The notes under the pieces: model-generated
Database searches by the model: none
What the model was told of the DNA's origin: nothing
Seen by the model: the letters and a program-made list of their open reading frames with translations, nothing else
Assembly: GCF_036659115.1 (NCBI RefSeq)
Contig: NZ_JAVXDF010000054.1
Direction: 5' to 3' (one strand)
Source: Gordonibacter sp036659115
Lineage (GTDB): Bacteria > Actinomycetota > Coriobacteriia > Coriobacteriales > Eggerthellaceae
DNA length: 16,466 nt
Translations under genes and position numbers: made by a program
Shown here: piece after piece, positions 7,731 through 14,680 of the stretch
Layout: each line of letters begins with the position of its first letter
Numbering within the stretch: position 1 is the first letter of the stretch

Positions 7731-9020
7731 ATGAACCGCCCCCTCTCCCCCGATACCGACACGGCCGAGATCGGCCGCCGCCTGCAACCTGTCGTCGTAG
7801 GCGGCGACATCCTCGCCTACAGTTACGTGCGCGAGCTTCATCGCGCCTACGGTGTCAAGCGCACCATCGTACTGGCCACGCAGGATATCAAGATGCTTTC
7901 CACCAGCCGATTCACCGACTACCGCCTCATCGAGGGCATCCACGAGGCCGAGAACCTCTATGCCGCGCTTGAGGCCGTGGCCGCCGAGCAGCACGCAGCC
8001 GACCCCGACCGCGTGCTGCTCGTGCTCGGCTGCGATGATTGCCACGCACGCATGCTCTCAGGCGGCAAAGAGCGTCTAGAAGCCGCCGGGTTCGTGGTGC
8101 CCTACATCGACTTCCCCTTGCTCGACGATATCACGCAAAAGCGCCGCTTCTACGAGCTGTGCGACGAGCTGTCCATCCCCTACCCGCGCACGTGGTACTT
8201 CGACTGCGGAGCGAACGGCCCCGACAAGCTGCCGGTGGATGAGCTGCCCTACCCGCTCATCGCCAAGCCGTCCAATTCAGCGCAGTTCCAAGCCGCCACT
8301 ATCGAAGGCTGGCGCAAAATTTACGAGATCGAAAGCGCCGAGGAACTGGCGCAGGTATGGGACACCATCCGTGTGTCCGACTACGCGGGCGAACTGGTGC
8401 TGCAAGACTTCATCCCCGGCGGCGACGACGCCATCCGCACGCTCACCACGTTCTCAGACGCGACGGGCGACATGCGCGTGGTATCGGGCGGCGTGGTATG
8501 CCTGCAAGACCACGACCCCACCGCACTCGGCAATCCGGTGTGCATCATGGGAGAGCGGGAGGAAGCCATCATCGAGCATGCCCGGCGCTTCCTCAAGCAC
8601 ACCGGCTATCGCGGGTTCGCCAACTTCGACATCAAGGTGGACGAGCGCGACGGGTCGTTCCGCTTCTTCGAGGTGAACACGCGCGCCGGCCGCAACACGT
8701 ACTACCTGAGCCTCGGCGGCGTGAACTTCACCACCCTCATCGTGGACGAATTCATATGCGGCCGAGAGATTCCCTACCGCGAGGCCTACGACCGCTTCGC
8801 CTACAGCTGCGTGCCCTGCTACGTGCTGCGCCGCAGTATGGAGAACCCGGAGCGCCTCGCCCAGGTCGAAGCTGCCCTCGCCGCCACGTCCGAGCCCTAC
8901 CCGCTGCATTATGCACCCGATTCCTTTATGCACAACCTGTGGGCACGCATCATGTTCCTGAACCAGATTCCCAAGTTCAAACGCTTCCATTGGGACACCG
9001 GCGGCAAACAGCTGAAGTAG
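7731..9020 (+). CDS. ATP-grasp carboxylate-amine ligase, D-aspartate ligase-like
   Basis: ATP-grasp enzyme of 429 residues. The N-terminal pre-ATP-grasp domain contains VVVGGDILAYSYVRELHRAYG (residues 21-41) and VPYIDFPLLDDITQKRRFYELCDELSIPYPRT (123-154). The ATP-binding part has K179 (IAKPSNS), ELVLQDFIPGGDD (221-233) and the metal/phosphate site NFDIK (D300) with FFEVNTRAGR (E314, N316, R318). The order and wording resemble, from memory, D-aspartate ligases that attach D-Asp to the lysine side chain of peptidoglycan precursors. That substrate is an inference, since related ligases in the family act on other carboxylates and amines. AAGGAG lies 11 bases before the ATG. The next gene starts 30 bases downstream. 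Confidence 0.82.
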   Translation: MNRPLSPDTDTAEIGRRLQPVVVGGDILAYSYVRELHRAYGVKRTIVLATQDIKMLSTSRFTDYRLIEGIHEAENLYAALEAVAAEQHAADPDRVLLVLGCDDCHARMLSGGKERLEAAGFVVPYIDFPLLDDITQKRRFYELCDELSIPYPRTWYFDCGANGPDKLPVDELPYPLIAKPSNSAQFQAATIEGWRKIYEIESAEELAQVWDTIRVSDYAGELVLQDFIPGGDDAIRTLTTFSDATGDMRVVSGGVVCLQDHDPTALGNPVCIMGEREEAIIEHARRFLKHTGYRGFANFDIKVDERDGSFRFFEVNTRAGRNTYYLSLGGVNFTTLIVDEFICGREIPYREAYDRFAYSCVPCYVLRRSMENPERLAQVEAALAATSEPYPLHYAPDSFMHNLWARIMFLNQIPKFKRFHWDTGGKQLK

Positions 9021-9050
9021 CTGCATCGGCGCTGCGGGAAGGGAACAGGG

Positions 9051-9398
9051 ATGAAACGCTCGGGATTGATCGCGATGTTCGCACTTGCCGTGCTCCCGCT
9101 TGCAACAACGGGGCTCGCGGTTCTGTTCGTATTGCCCGATACCATCCCGCTCCATGCAGGCGTACATGGCATCGACAGCGTCGGCTCGAAGTATGGCGCG
9201 TTCAACGTAGCCTTCATCATAGCAGGCAGCTGTGCGTTGCTCGCGGTCATGTACACATTCATGGACAAGTTGGCTGCGCTCGGCTTCGTGCACGGCACCG
9301 ATGCGCATGGCGGGCGCATCTGCCTTTTGTTCTGCCAAGTATTCATGAACGTTGTGCAGCTGCTCGTGCTCGTCTGGATGACGTTCGGGTTGACGTAG
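9051..9398 (+). CDS. Small DUF1648-like membrane protein
   Basis: Membrane protein of 115 residues with three hydrophobic segments (about residues 6-28, 51-71 and 90-113). The loop LPDTIPLHAGVHGIDSVGSKYG after the first helix matches the DUF1648 pattern (L-P-x-x-I-P-x-H ... G-x-x-D-x-x-G-S-K) seen at the N-terminus of SdpI-type immunity and membrane proteins. No C-terminal SdpI domain is present. The purine-rich stretch GGGAAGGGAACAGGG precedes the ATG. It follows the ATP-grasp gene by 30 bases, so both probably share a transcript and may both concern the cell envelope. Function unknown. Confidence 0.75.
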   Translation: MKRSGLIAMFALAVLPLATTGLAVLFVLPDTIPLHAGVHGIDSVGSKYGAFNVAFIIAGSCALLAVMYTFMDKLAALGFVHGTDAHGGRICLLFCQVFMNVVQLLVLVWMTFGLT

Positions 9399-9426
9399 GA
9401 GGCCGCGGGTTGCGAACTCCTACGTC
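9392..9426. terminator. Hairpin between convergent genes
   Basis: GACGTAGGAG (9392-9401) and CTCCTACGTC (9417-9426) are a perfect 10-bp inverted repeat with a 15-base loop. The left arm contains the TAG stop of the DUF1648-like gene. The tails are only weakly T-rich in both directions, so termination efficiency is uncertain, but the position between convergent gene ends fits a shared bidirectional terminator. Confidence 0.5.
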
Positions 9427-9452
9427 TTGAAAAGGTGTTCAGAGGGCATTCC

Positions 9453-10223
9453 CTACACCGGGCGCCTCCGCCCCTCCTCGGTCGTAAGGATAAGCGGCCC
9501 GTCCTCGGTAATAGCAACGGTCTTCTCGAAATGCGCCGACGGCAAGCCGTCACGCGTGCACACCAGCCAGCCGTCGGGCATCTGGCGCGTCTTGTACGTG
9601 CCCAGGTTGATCATAGGCTCGATAGCCAACACCATGCCTGGCTCCAGCTTCACGCCGGCATGCCGGTGGCCGAAGTTCGGCACATTGGGGTCTTCGTGCA
9701 TGTCGCGGCCGATACCGTGTCCCACGTACTCGCGCACCACGCCGAACCCTTCGGCTTCGGCAATGGACTGCACCGCATGCCCAATGTCGCCCAAATGGTT
9801 GCCAGGGCGCGCCGCATCCAGCCCCGCCCACATGCACTTCTCGGTCGTGTCCAGCAGGTGCTGCTTCTCGGACGACACCTTGCCCACCGCGTACGTCCAG
9901 GCATTGTCGCCCACCCAGCCGTCCACGATGGCACCGGTATCAATGGAGATGATGTCGCCGTCCCGCAAAACGACGCCCGCCGACGGGATGCCGTGCACGA
10001 TCTGCTCGTTAACCGAAGCGCAGATGGAGCCGGGGAACCCACCGTAGCCCTTGAATGCGGGAATGCCCCCTTCAAGACGGATGAGCTGTTCTGCAAACTC
10101 GTCCAACTCCAACGTTGACACGCCGGGGCTCACGCGCTTGCCCACCTCGCGCAACACCTTGGCCGAGACGCGGCCCGCTTCCTTCATAGCCTCAATCTCG
10201 GCCGGTGATTTCCTGATAATCAT
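9453..10223 (-). CDS. map: Type I methionine aminopeptidase
   Basis: Cytosolic metalloprotease of 256 residues that removes the initiator methionine from new proteins. All five metal ligands of the family are in place: D95 (SIDTG), D106 (VGDNAW), H169 (GHGIG), E202 (AIEPM) and E233 (HFEKT), plus the catalytic histidines H77 (VHGIP) and H176. The length matches the short type Ia enzymes without an N-terminal extension. The ATG is preceded by AAGGTG eleven bases upstream. It stands alone here rather than next to adk and infA as in many bacteria, so the genome could carry another copy. Identification is firm. Confidence 0.97.
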   Translation of the reverse strand: MIIRKSPAEIEAMKEAGRVSAKVLREVGKRVSPGVSTLELDEFAEQLIRLEGGIPAFKGYGGFPGSICASVNEQIVHGIPSAGVVLRDGDIISIDTGAIVDGWVGDNAWTYAVGKVSSEKQHLLDTTEKCMWAGLDAARPGNHLGDIGHAVQSIAEAEGFGVVREYVGHGIGRDMHEDPNVPNFGHRHAGVKLEPGMVLAIEPMINLGTYKTRQMPDGWLVCTRDGLPSAHFEKTVAITEDGPLILTTEEGRRRPV

Positions 10224-10267
10224 GCTAACGACCGCACCTTATCTCTTGTGCTTATATACCGTCGACC

Positions 10268-10273
10268 AGTATA
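10268..10273 (-). promoter_or_regulatory. Possible -10 element upstream of map
   Basis: On the minus strand TATACT occurs here, about 45 bases before the map start codon; a second AT-rich hexamer, TATATA, lies a few bases nearer. No clear -35 is seen at the right distance, so this is a weak call. The spacer to the next gene (10224-10349) shows nothing else. Confidence 0.3.
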
Positions 10274-10349
10274 ACACTCCCGATTTGGCTCGCCCTTCGA
10301 CATAAGGCACGATCGGCCTCCCGCAATCATGCAATCACGAGAGCCCTCG

Positions 10350-11702
10350 TCAAACACTCGGAGCCTCTTCAAGCCAGGGAAGCCGCCAGTCAAAGGAGAG
10401 CACGCTTTCATCGGGAAGGTAGATGCGCATCGTGAGCGAGAATACCCCTTCGCACAGCGGAAGCCAGTTACGCACACGGTCCCCTCCAGGATTGCCCACT
10501 TGAATGTACAGGTCAAGCGATCCGTCGTCATCGAACAGGAGGTCGTCGATCTCGCCGATGCTGTAACGTGCGATTTCGTTGGGAATAAGGCGCCCGGCCT
10601 CCGTATAGGCGGTCAGCGACCACCAGCCCCCGTCGGCGTGAGGCGGCGTCATACCCGGCTCGAAGTGGAGCACGTAGGCCCTGTCTCCCCGCAGCAAGGC
10701 TTCTGCTCGGTCCGTAACCATGGAGGGATAGACCGCCATCGAGACCGGGTTCGCAAATCCACCGAACGCCACGACAGCGCGAAAAGCGTAATCAGTGCCG
10801 AAGTTCCCGACGCGGTTGTCCATGAACATCCACCCGTTCGAGGGGGTGATGTTGGCATGGTCGGACGCGAAGTCGCGGTCCATAAGCACCGACAGGCGCG
10901 CGGCCACCTGAGCTGCAACCTCGTCGAGAGCATCGAGGTCGAATTCGAGCCCCGCCCCTATCCCAAGCGACGCAAACCGCTCAAGAGCAGGCGCGTCCTC
11001 AGGAAAGCCGGGGTTTCCTACCGCCAGGTGGTTGAAGCGCGCGAAGAAATCTTGCGCCGAGAGGTGCGCCATATAATCGAGGGGAACATAGTCGAAGGCG
11101 GGATCATGCGAGCCGGCAGGCGGTCGATAAGAAGCGTCGCCATAAGCCGAAAGAGGGTACAGACGCATGCCGTGCTGGACTGCGTAAACGTTCTCCAAAT
11201 CGTCAAGCCCGAAGCACTTCGTGCGCAGCAGCAGCCAGACGAGGTTGGTGGGCATGGAAACTTCCACCACGCCCACCGGGAGCTCGCCGTGCCAAAACGG
11301 ACCCGTGAACGCATACGTAACCGCGTCGTTTCCCCCCACTCCGCCGGTCCCGAGAATGACCGACGTGTTGGAATAGCCGTCGAACGTCTGCACGGAGCAG
11401 TAGCGATCCGTCGCTGGCTTGTGGAAAAGCACCGGCTCGCTTGCAAGTTCGAGATACGCCTGGGAGTACACCGTGTCCACATTCGGGCGCGTCAGGCTGG
11501 CCATTTCGGGCGTCGCCAAGCCCCGAGCATGGAATAATTGGTTGATCGGCGCATGATCGCTTCCGGGCTCAACGACATTCGTCGTCATATCCTTGATGAC
11601 GTCGAGCAGGACGAGCGGGTAGGCGTAGCGATAGGCCTCTTCGAGCACCGCGGGGGCCGCGCCGGCAACCTCCACCTTGTCCGAGCATGCCGTCGTTTCC
11701 AT
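10350..11702 (-). CDS. DUF1254/DUF1214 domain protein
   Basis: Protein of 450 residues with the two-domain layout of this family. The DUF1254 part lies in the first half (AYRYAYPLVLLDVIKDMTTN near residue 23; LTRPNVDTVYSQAYLEL near 70). The DUF1214 part is C-terminal (GGWWSLTAYTEAGRLIPN and RYSIGEIDDL around 350-390). The biochemical function of the family is not established. Many relatives carry a secretion signal; here the N-terminus METTACSDKV has no hydrophobic stretch, so the protein is probably cytoplasmic. AAAGGGG seven bases before the ATG supports the start. It is followed by map on the same strand after 126 bases, with no evident functional link. Confidence 0.88.
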   Translation of the reverse strand: METTACSDKVEVAGAAPAVLEEAYRYAYPLVLLDVIKDMTTNVVEPGSDHAPINQLFHARGLATPEMASLTRPNVDTVYSQAYLELASEPVLFHKPATDRYCSVQTFDGYSNTSVILGTGGVGGNDAVTYAFTGPFWHGELPVGVVEVSMPTNLVWLLLRTKCFGLDDLENVYAVQHGMRLYPLSAYGDASYRPPAGSHDPAFDYVPLDYMAHLSAQDFFARFNHLAVGNPGFPEDAPALERFASLGIGAGLEFDLDALDEVAAQVAARLSVLMDRDFASDHANITPSNGWMFMDNRVGNFGTDYAFRAVVAFGGFANPVSMAVYPSMVTDRAEALLRGDRAYVLHFEPGMTPPHADGGWWSLTAYTEAGRLIPNEIARYSIGEIDDLLFDDDGSLDLYIQVGNPGGDRVRNWLPLCEGVFSLTMRIYLPDESVLSFDWRLPWLEEAPSV

Positions 11703-11925
11703 ACGAGCCCCTTTCGCGAAGTTACGCAGAGTACGGCGGACACCTGCCTTATTGCACGTATCCGCTCTTATCAGTCTAGCGCACCCTTCGAAAGAGGACC
11801 CGCTTTAGACCAAGCCGTTATCGCAAGGTTAGCATCCTTTCGCGCACAACGCACGGTGCAGCCGCCTCGGGGGTACCTTCCCCGCCCGGAGGCTACCCGC
11901 CCACGCCGTCCCCTTGCCCCGCGCG

Positions 11926-12114
11926 CTATTCGGCCTCGCCACCGCCCTCTTCCGCCTCTCCAGCTGGCTTCAACCGGCCTGCGTCCTTCAGGGCACGGCG
12001 CAAGATGAACTCGACTTGTGCGTTCACGCTCCGCAGGTCGTCAGCCGCCCATCGCTCGACCGCCTCCCAGATATCCGGGTCGACACGTAACGGGTATTGT
12101 TTGCGTTTCGCCAT
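11926..12114 (-). CDS. Arc-type ribbon-helix-helix DNA-binding protein
   Basis: Small protein of 62 residues. Residues 5-46 (KQYPLRVDPDIWEAVERW ... SVNAQVEFILRRALKD) fit the Arc/MetJ ribbon-helix-helix fold: a short strand YPLRV, helix DPDIWEAVERWAADD, the turn RSVNAQ and helix VEFILRRALKDAG. The C-terminal tail is Glu/Gly-rich. A GGTGA site sits close before the ATG. It starts 54 bases after the SPFH gene on the same strand, so the two probably form an operon; Arc-like proteins next to SPFH genes are also known in other actinobacteria (from memory). It could autoregulate the pair. No toxin gene is seen next to it, so an antitoxin role is not supported. Confidence 0.8.
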   Translation of the reverse strand: MAKRKQYPLRVDPDIWEAVERWAADDLRSVNAQVEFILRRALKDAGRLKPAGEAEEGGGEAE

Positions 12115-12168
12115 ATCGTCACCGCGCAGGCGCGATCCTACCTAAGCCGACCGCGCCTGTGCCCCTTC

Positions 12169-13101
12169 TTATTGGTACAGCGTTCCCGTGTTCAGTACGG
12201 GTTGCGCGTCGGATTCACTGCAAAGCACCACCATGAGGTTCGACACCATGGCGGCTTTGCGCTCGTCGTCCAAGTCTACCACGTTCTTTGCCGACAACTC
12301 CGCAAGCGCCATGTCAACCACGCCTACCGCACCCTGGACGATCTTCTCGCGTGCCGCGATAACGGCATCGGCCTGTTGGCGACGGAGCATTGCCTGGGCG
12401 ATCTCGGGCGCATAAGCCAAATGCGTCAAACGTGCATCGTCGATGACGACGCCAGCCTTCTCCAAGCGCACGGCCAGCTCTTCTTTCAGGGCCTCCGACA
12501 CCTCTTCGACATTGCTGGGCAGCGTGATTCCACCCTCAAGCTCACCGGACATCTGGTCATAGGCATAAGTGGTAGCCACGTGACGCAGCGCCGTCTCGCT
12601 CTGCGTATGCACATAGGAGTTGTAGTCGTCCACATCGAAAAGCGCCTTCGCCGTGTTCTCCACCCGCCACACGATCACGTCGGCGATCTCGATGGGGTTG
12701 CCGCATTTGTCGTTCACTTTCAGGTGCTCGCCATTGTAGGTCCGGGCACGCAGAGATATCTTCGTGGACAGGGCCACTGGCTTGCCCGTCTTCGCGTCGA
12801 AGGCGGCACCAGCTGATCGGGAATAGAACGGGTTCGCCCAGTGAAAGCCCTCGTCACGCACGGTACCTTTGTAGTCGCCGAACAAGATGAGCACGCGTGC
12901 TTGGTTCGGCTGGATAGTGAAGAAACCCATAAACAGCAACAGCGGCCCGACGCAGACTGTATCGATTACCGGCGCTGCTGCGACCTGCTGTTTCAGAGCG
13001 CGCTTGTGCGCCTGGGTCCACAGGCGCCACGTGAGAAACTTCACAGCGGCGGTTTTTGTGACTTTCAAAACGGTTTTCGTATACTTCGCCGGAACCTGCA
13101 T
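12169..13101 (-). CDS. SPFH/band 7 domain membrane protein
   Basis: Protein of 310 residues. A basic N-terminal region (residues 1-40, many Lys/Arg) precedes one hydrophobic segment (about 44-62). The SPFH domain follows directly with GFFTIQPNQARVLILFGDYKG, then GFHWANPFY, KVNDKCGNPIEIADVIVWRV (about 128-147) and ALRHVATTYAYDQ. The C-terminal part (RRQQADAVIAAREKIVQGAVG) is the helical Ala/Glu-rich extension typical of these scaffolds. It is a different subgroup from the slipin at 6673-7614: one membrane segment, different signature and an Arc-like partner. The start at 13101 has only a weak AAGG upstream; no better in-frame start is seen. Role in membrane organisation is inferred from the family. 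Confidence 0.88.
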   Translation of the reverse strand: MQVPAKYTKTVLKVTKTAAVKFLTWRLWTQAHKRALKQQVAAAPVIDTVCVGPLLLFMGFFTIQPNQARVLILFGDYKGTVRDEGFHWANPFYSRSAGAAFDAKTGKPVALSTKISLRARTYNGEHLKVNDKCGNPIEIADVIVWRVENTAKALFDVDDYNSYVHTQSETALRHVATTYAYDQMSGELEGGITLPSNVEEVSEALKEELAVRLEKAGVVIDDARLTHLAYAPEIAQAMLRRQQADAVIAAREKIVQGAVGVVDMALAELSAKNVVDLDDERKAAMVSNLMVVLCSESDAQPVLNTGTLYQ

Positions 13102-13245
13102 GCGCCTTATGCGTTAAAGGGTGATTCAAGACATCTGTTCTTATTTTCCTTTCGGCATCCGATCTTCGCAAGGATCATGCCCTTAAGCGCGCTCGCAGCA
13201 CACAGCAAACACATCGGCCTTCGCGTAACTGAAGCCAGGAGGTCA

Positions 13246-13376
13246 TGGACAAAAACAGGCCTAAGGGCCGTCAAAACGGCGTCCATGAAGGTTGCCGATG
13301 CACGAAAGACCAGGTCGGAAATCCTCCCGCCCCGTACCGGGCTGCCTCAGGCTGCCCCGAGGCCCATTTTTGTCCA
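13246..13376. repeat. Element bounded by imperfect 23-bp inverted repeats
   Basis: The left end (13246-13268, starting TGGACAAAAA and containing GGCCT then GGGC) is the reverse complement of the right end (13354-13376, ending TTTTTGTCCA) at 19 of 23 positions. The outer ten bases match perfectly. The 131-base span has no credible gene. It could be a small non-autonomous mobile or palindromic element, or the closing stem of a structured RNA. No target-site duplication is obvious: flanks are GTCA on the left and CGCC on the right. Confidence 0.45.
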
Positions 13377-13440
13377 CGCCGACCCCTTCAGCCCGCTCGC
13401 CAGTTGCCCGCCTTCCCGTCATGCGGTCGACTCCTCGCGA

Positions 13441-13486
13441 CTTGGACGACGTTACAGTGTGCCTATGCGATAGGCATACTTCCAAG
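13441..13486. other. Stem-loop in long intergenic region
   Basis: An inner perfect stem TGCCTAT/ATAGGCA (13460-13466 with 13470-13476, loop GCG) is enclosed by an outer perfect stem CTTGGA/TCCAAG (13441-13446 with 13481-13486). There is no poly-T tail on either side. It may be part of a regulatory RNA or a regulator binding site. The surrounding stretch 13102-13585 holds no gene I can support. Confidence 0.35.
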
Positions 13487-13585
13487 CCCTCATGCGCCAA
13501 AGGGAGAGCTAGGGTTGTGTTCGCTTAACAATTACGTTTATCCGACTACCTTTGTCGAGAAGCCTTCCTTCAATCACTCATTTTT

Positions 13586-13793
13586 TGATCTGGGGACATG
13601 CGGGGTGTCTGGGGCATGCGAGGTGTCTGGGGCATGCGAGGTGTCTGGGGCATGCGAGGTGTCTGGGGCATGCGAGNNNNNNNNNNNNNNNNNNNNNNNN
13701 NNNNNNNNNNNNNNNNNNNNNNNNNNNNNNNNNNNNNNNNNNNNNNNNNNNNNNNNNNNNNNNNNNNNNNNNNNNNGTGTCTGGGGCATGCGA
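13586..13793. repeat. 18-bp tandem repeat array, interrupted by an assembly gap
   Basis: Four identical head-to-tail copies of GGTGTCTGGGGCATGCGA occupy 13604-13621, 13622-13639, 13640-13657 and 13658-13675. A degenerate copy (TCTGGGGACATGCGG) precedes them at 13589-13603, and a further copy lacking its first base follows the Ns at 13777-13793. Each unit contains the palindrome GCATGC, so neighbouring copies can pair. The array sits directly beside the terminator of the rplKA operon; the last unit ends inside the terminator stem. The true copy number is unknown. Confidence 0.95.
13677..13776. other. Assembly gap (100 Ns)
   Basis: Exactly 100 undetermined bases, the conventional placeholder for a gap of unknown length. 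The same 18-bp repeat flanks it on both sides, so the gap most likely reflects a tandem array that the assembly could not resolve rather than missing genes. Confidence 0.97.
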
Positions 13794-13836
13794 ACTAAAA
13801 AAAGAGGAGCCCGTAGGCTCCCCCTTTTTTAGTTCG
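13791..13836 (-). terminator. Intrinsic terminator of the ribosomal protein operon
   Basis: GGAGCC (13806-13811) and GGCTCC (13816-13821) form a stem with a four-base loop. The flanks CGAACTAAAAAA (13791-13802) and TTTTTTAGTTCG (13825-13836) extend the pairing by 12 bp across a small internal loop. On the minus strand the stem is followed by a run of seven Ts, giving a strong intrinsic terminator 18 bases after the rplA stop. The symmetry means it could also stop plus-strand transcription. Confidence 0.88.
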
Positions 13837-13853
13837 CTGCTGAAAGAACGCGT

Positions 13854-14564
13854 TTACTCGCCAGACTCCGTGTAGTTGCGGTTCACGGACGAATCGACCG
13901 ACACGCCCGGGGTCATCGTCGCAGAAACGCTGATGGACTTCACGTACTTGCCCTTAGCTGCAGCCGGCTTCATGCGCAGGATCTCGTCATAGACCGTACC
14001 GTAGTTCTCGGCAAGCTGTTCAGCCGTGAAGCTGACCTTGCCCAACACGACGTGTGCGATGCCATAGCGGTCGGCGCGATACTCCACACGGCCGCCCTTC
14101 AACTCGTTGATAGCCTTCGCCACATCGGTGGTGACAGTACCCAGCTTGGGGTTCGGCATAAGACCGCGGGGGCCAAGCACCTTGCCCAGACGGCCAACTT
14201 TACCCATCTGATCGGGCGTGGCGACGGCGGCGTCGAAATTGAACTCGCCAGCCTGGATCTGAGCCATCAGTTCATCGGTGCCCACGATGTCGGCGCCAGC
14301 CTCTTCGGCGGCACGGGCGGCTTCACCTTCGGCGAAAACGGCCACGCGGACGGTCTTGCCCGAGCCGTTCGGCAGGCTCACGGTGCCGCGAAGCTGCTGG
14401 TCGGCCTGGCGGGTGTCGATACCCAAGCGGAAATGGCCTTCGACCGTCTCATCGAACTTGGCGGTGGAGACTTCCTTCACCAGGCTCATAGCCGCAAGCG
14501 GCGCATAGGTCTCCTCGCCGATCTTTTCAATGGCGGCACGGTAGCTCTTGGACTGCTTCGTCAT
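13854..14564 (-). CDS. rplA: 50S ribosomal protein L1
   Basis: Ribosomal protein of 236 residues forming the L1 stalk of the large subunit, involved in release of deacylated tRNA. It is full-length, with the family signature region GKVGRLGKVLGPRGLMPNPKLGTVT (about residues 120-145) and the N-terminal SYRAAIEKI stretch. In many bacteria L1 also represses its own operon by binding the mRNA leader. An AAAGGAAG site precedes the ATG. It is the last gene of the rplK-rplA pair and is followed at once by a strong terminator. Confidence 0.98.
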   Translation of the reverse strand: MTKQSKSYRAAIEKIGEETYAPLAAMSLVKEVSTAKFDETVEGHFRLGIDTRQADQQLRGTVSLPNGSGKTVRVAVFAEGEAARAAEEAGADIVGTDELMAQIQAGEFNFDAAVATPDQMGKVGRLGKVLGPRGLMPNPKLGTVTTDVAKAINELKGGRVEYRADRYGIAHVVLGKVSFTAEQLAENYGTVYDEILRMKPAAAKGKYVKSISVSATMTPGVSVDSSVNRNYTESGE

Positions 14565-14680
14565 GATGCTTCCTTTCGTGGTACGTAGCGGATGCCCTTG
14601 GGCACCCTTCCACTTCTTCTATCGCTCAAGCGGCCACCCTGAGGCAGCCGCGTTGCGCACAATGTAAGCTCGCGGAGAAC

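Noticed and set aside
11926..12114. Antitoxin of a toxin-antitoxin pair
   Set aside because: The ribbon-helix-helix fold fits, but the only neighbour is a 310-residue SPFH membrane protein, not a toxin-like gene.
13586..13793. CRISPR array
   Set aside because: The 18-bp units are directly adjacent with no spacers, and no cas gene is present.
13245..13832. Plus-strand frame starting after a perfect AGGAGG and running through the tandem repeat
   Set aside because: The spacing from AGGAGG to the ATG is only two bases, the composition is not protein-like, and the open frame is prolonged by the repeat and the Ns. The ATG also lies at the end of the inverted-repeat element.
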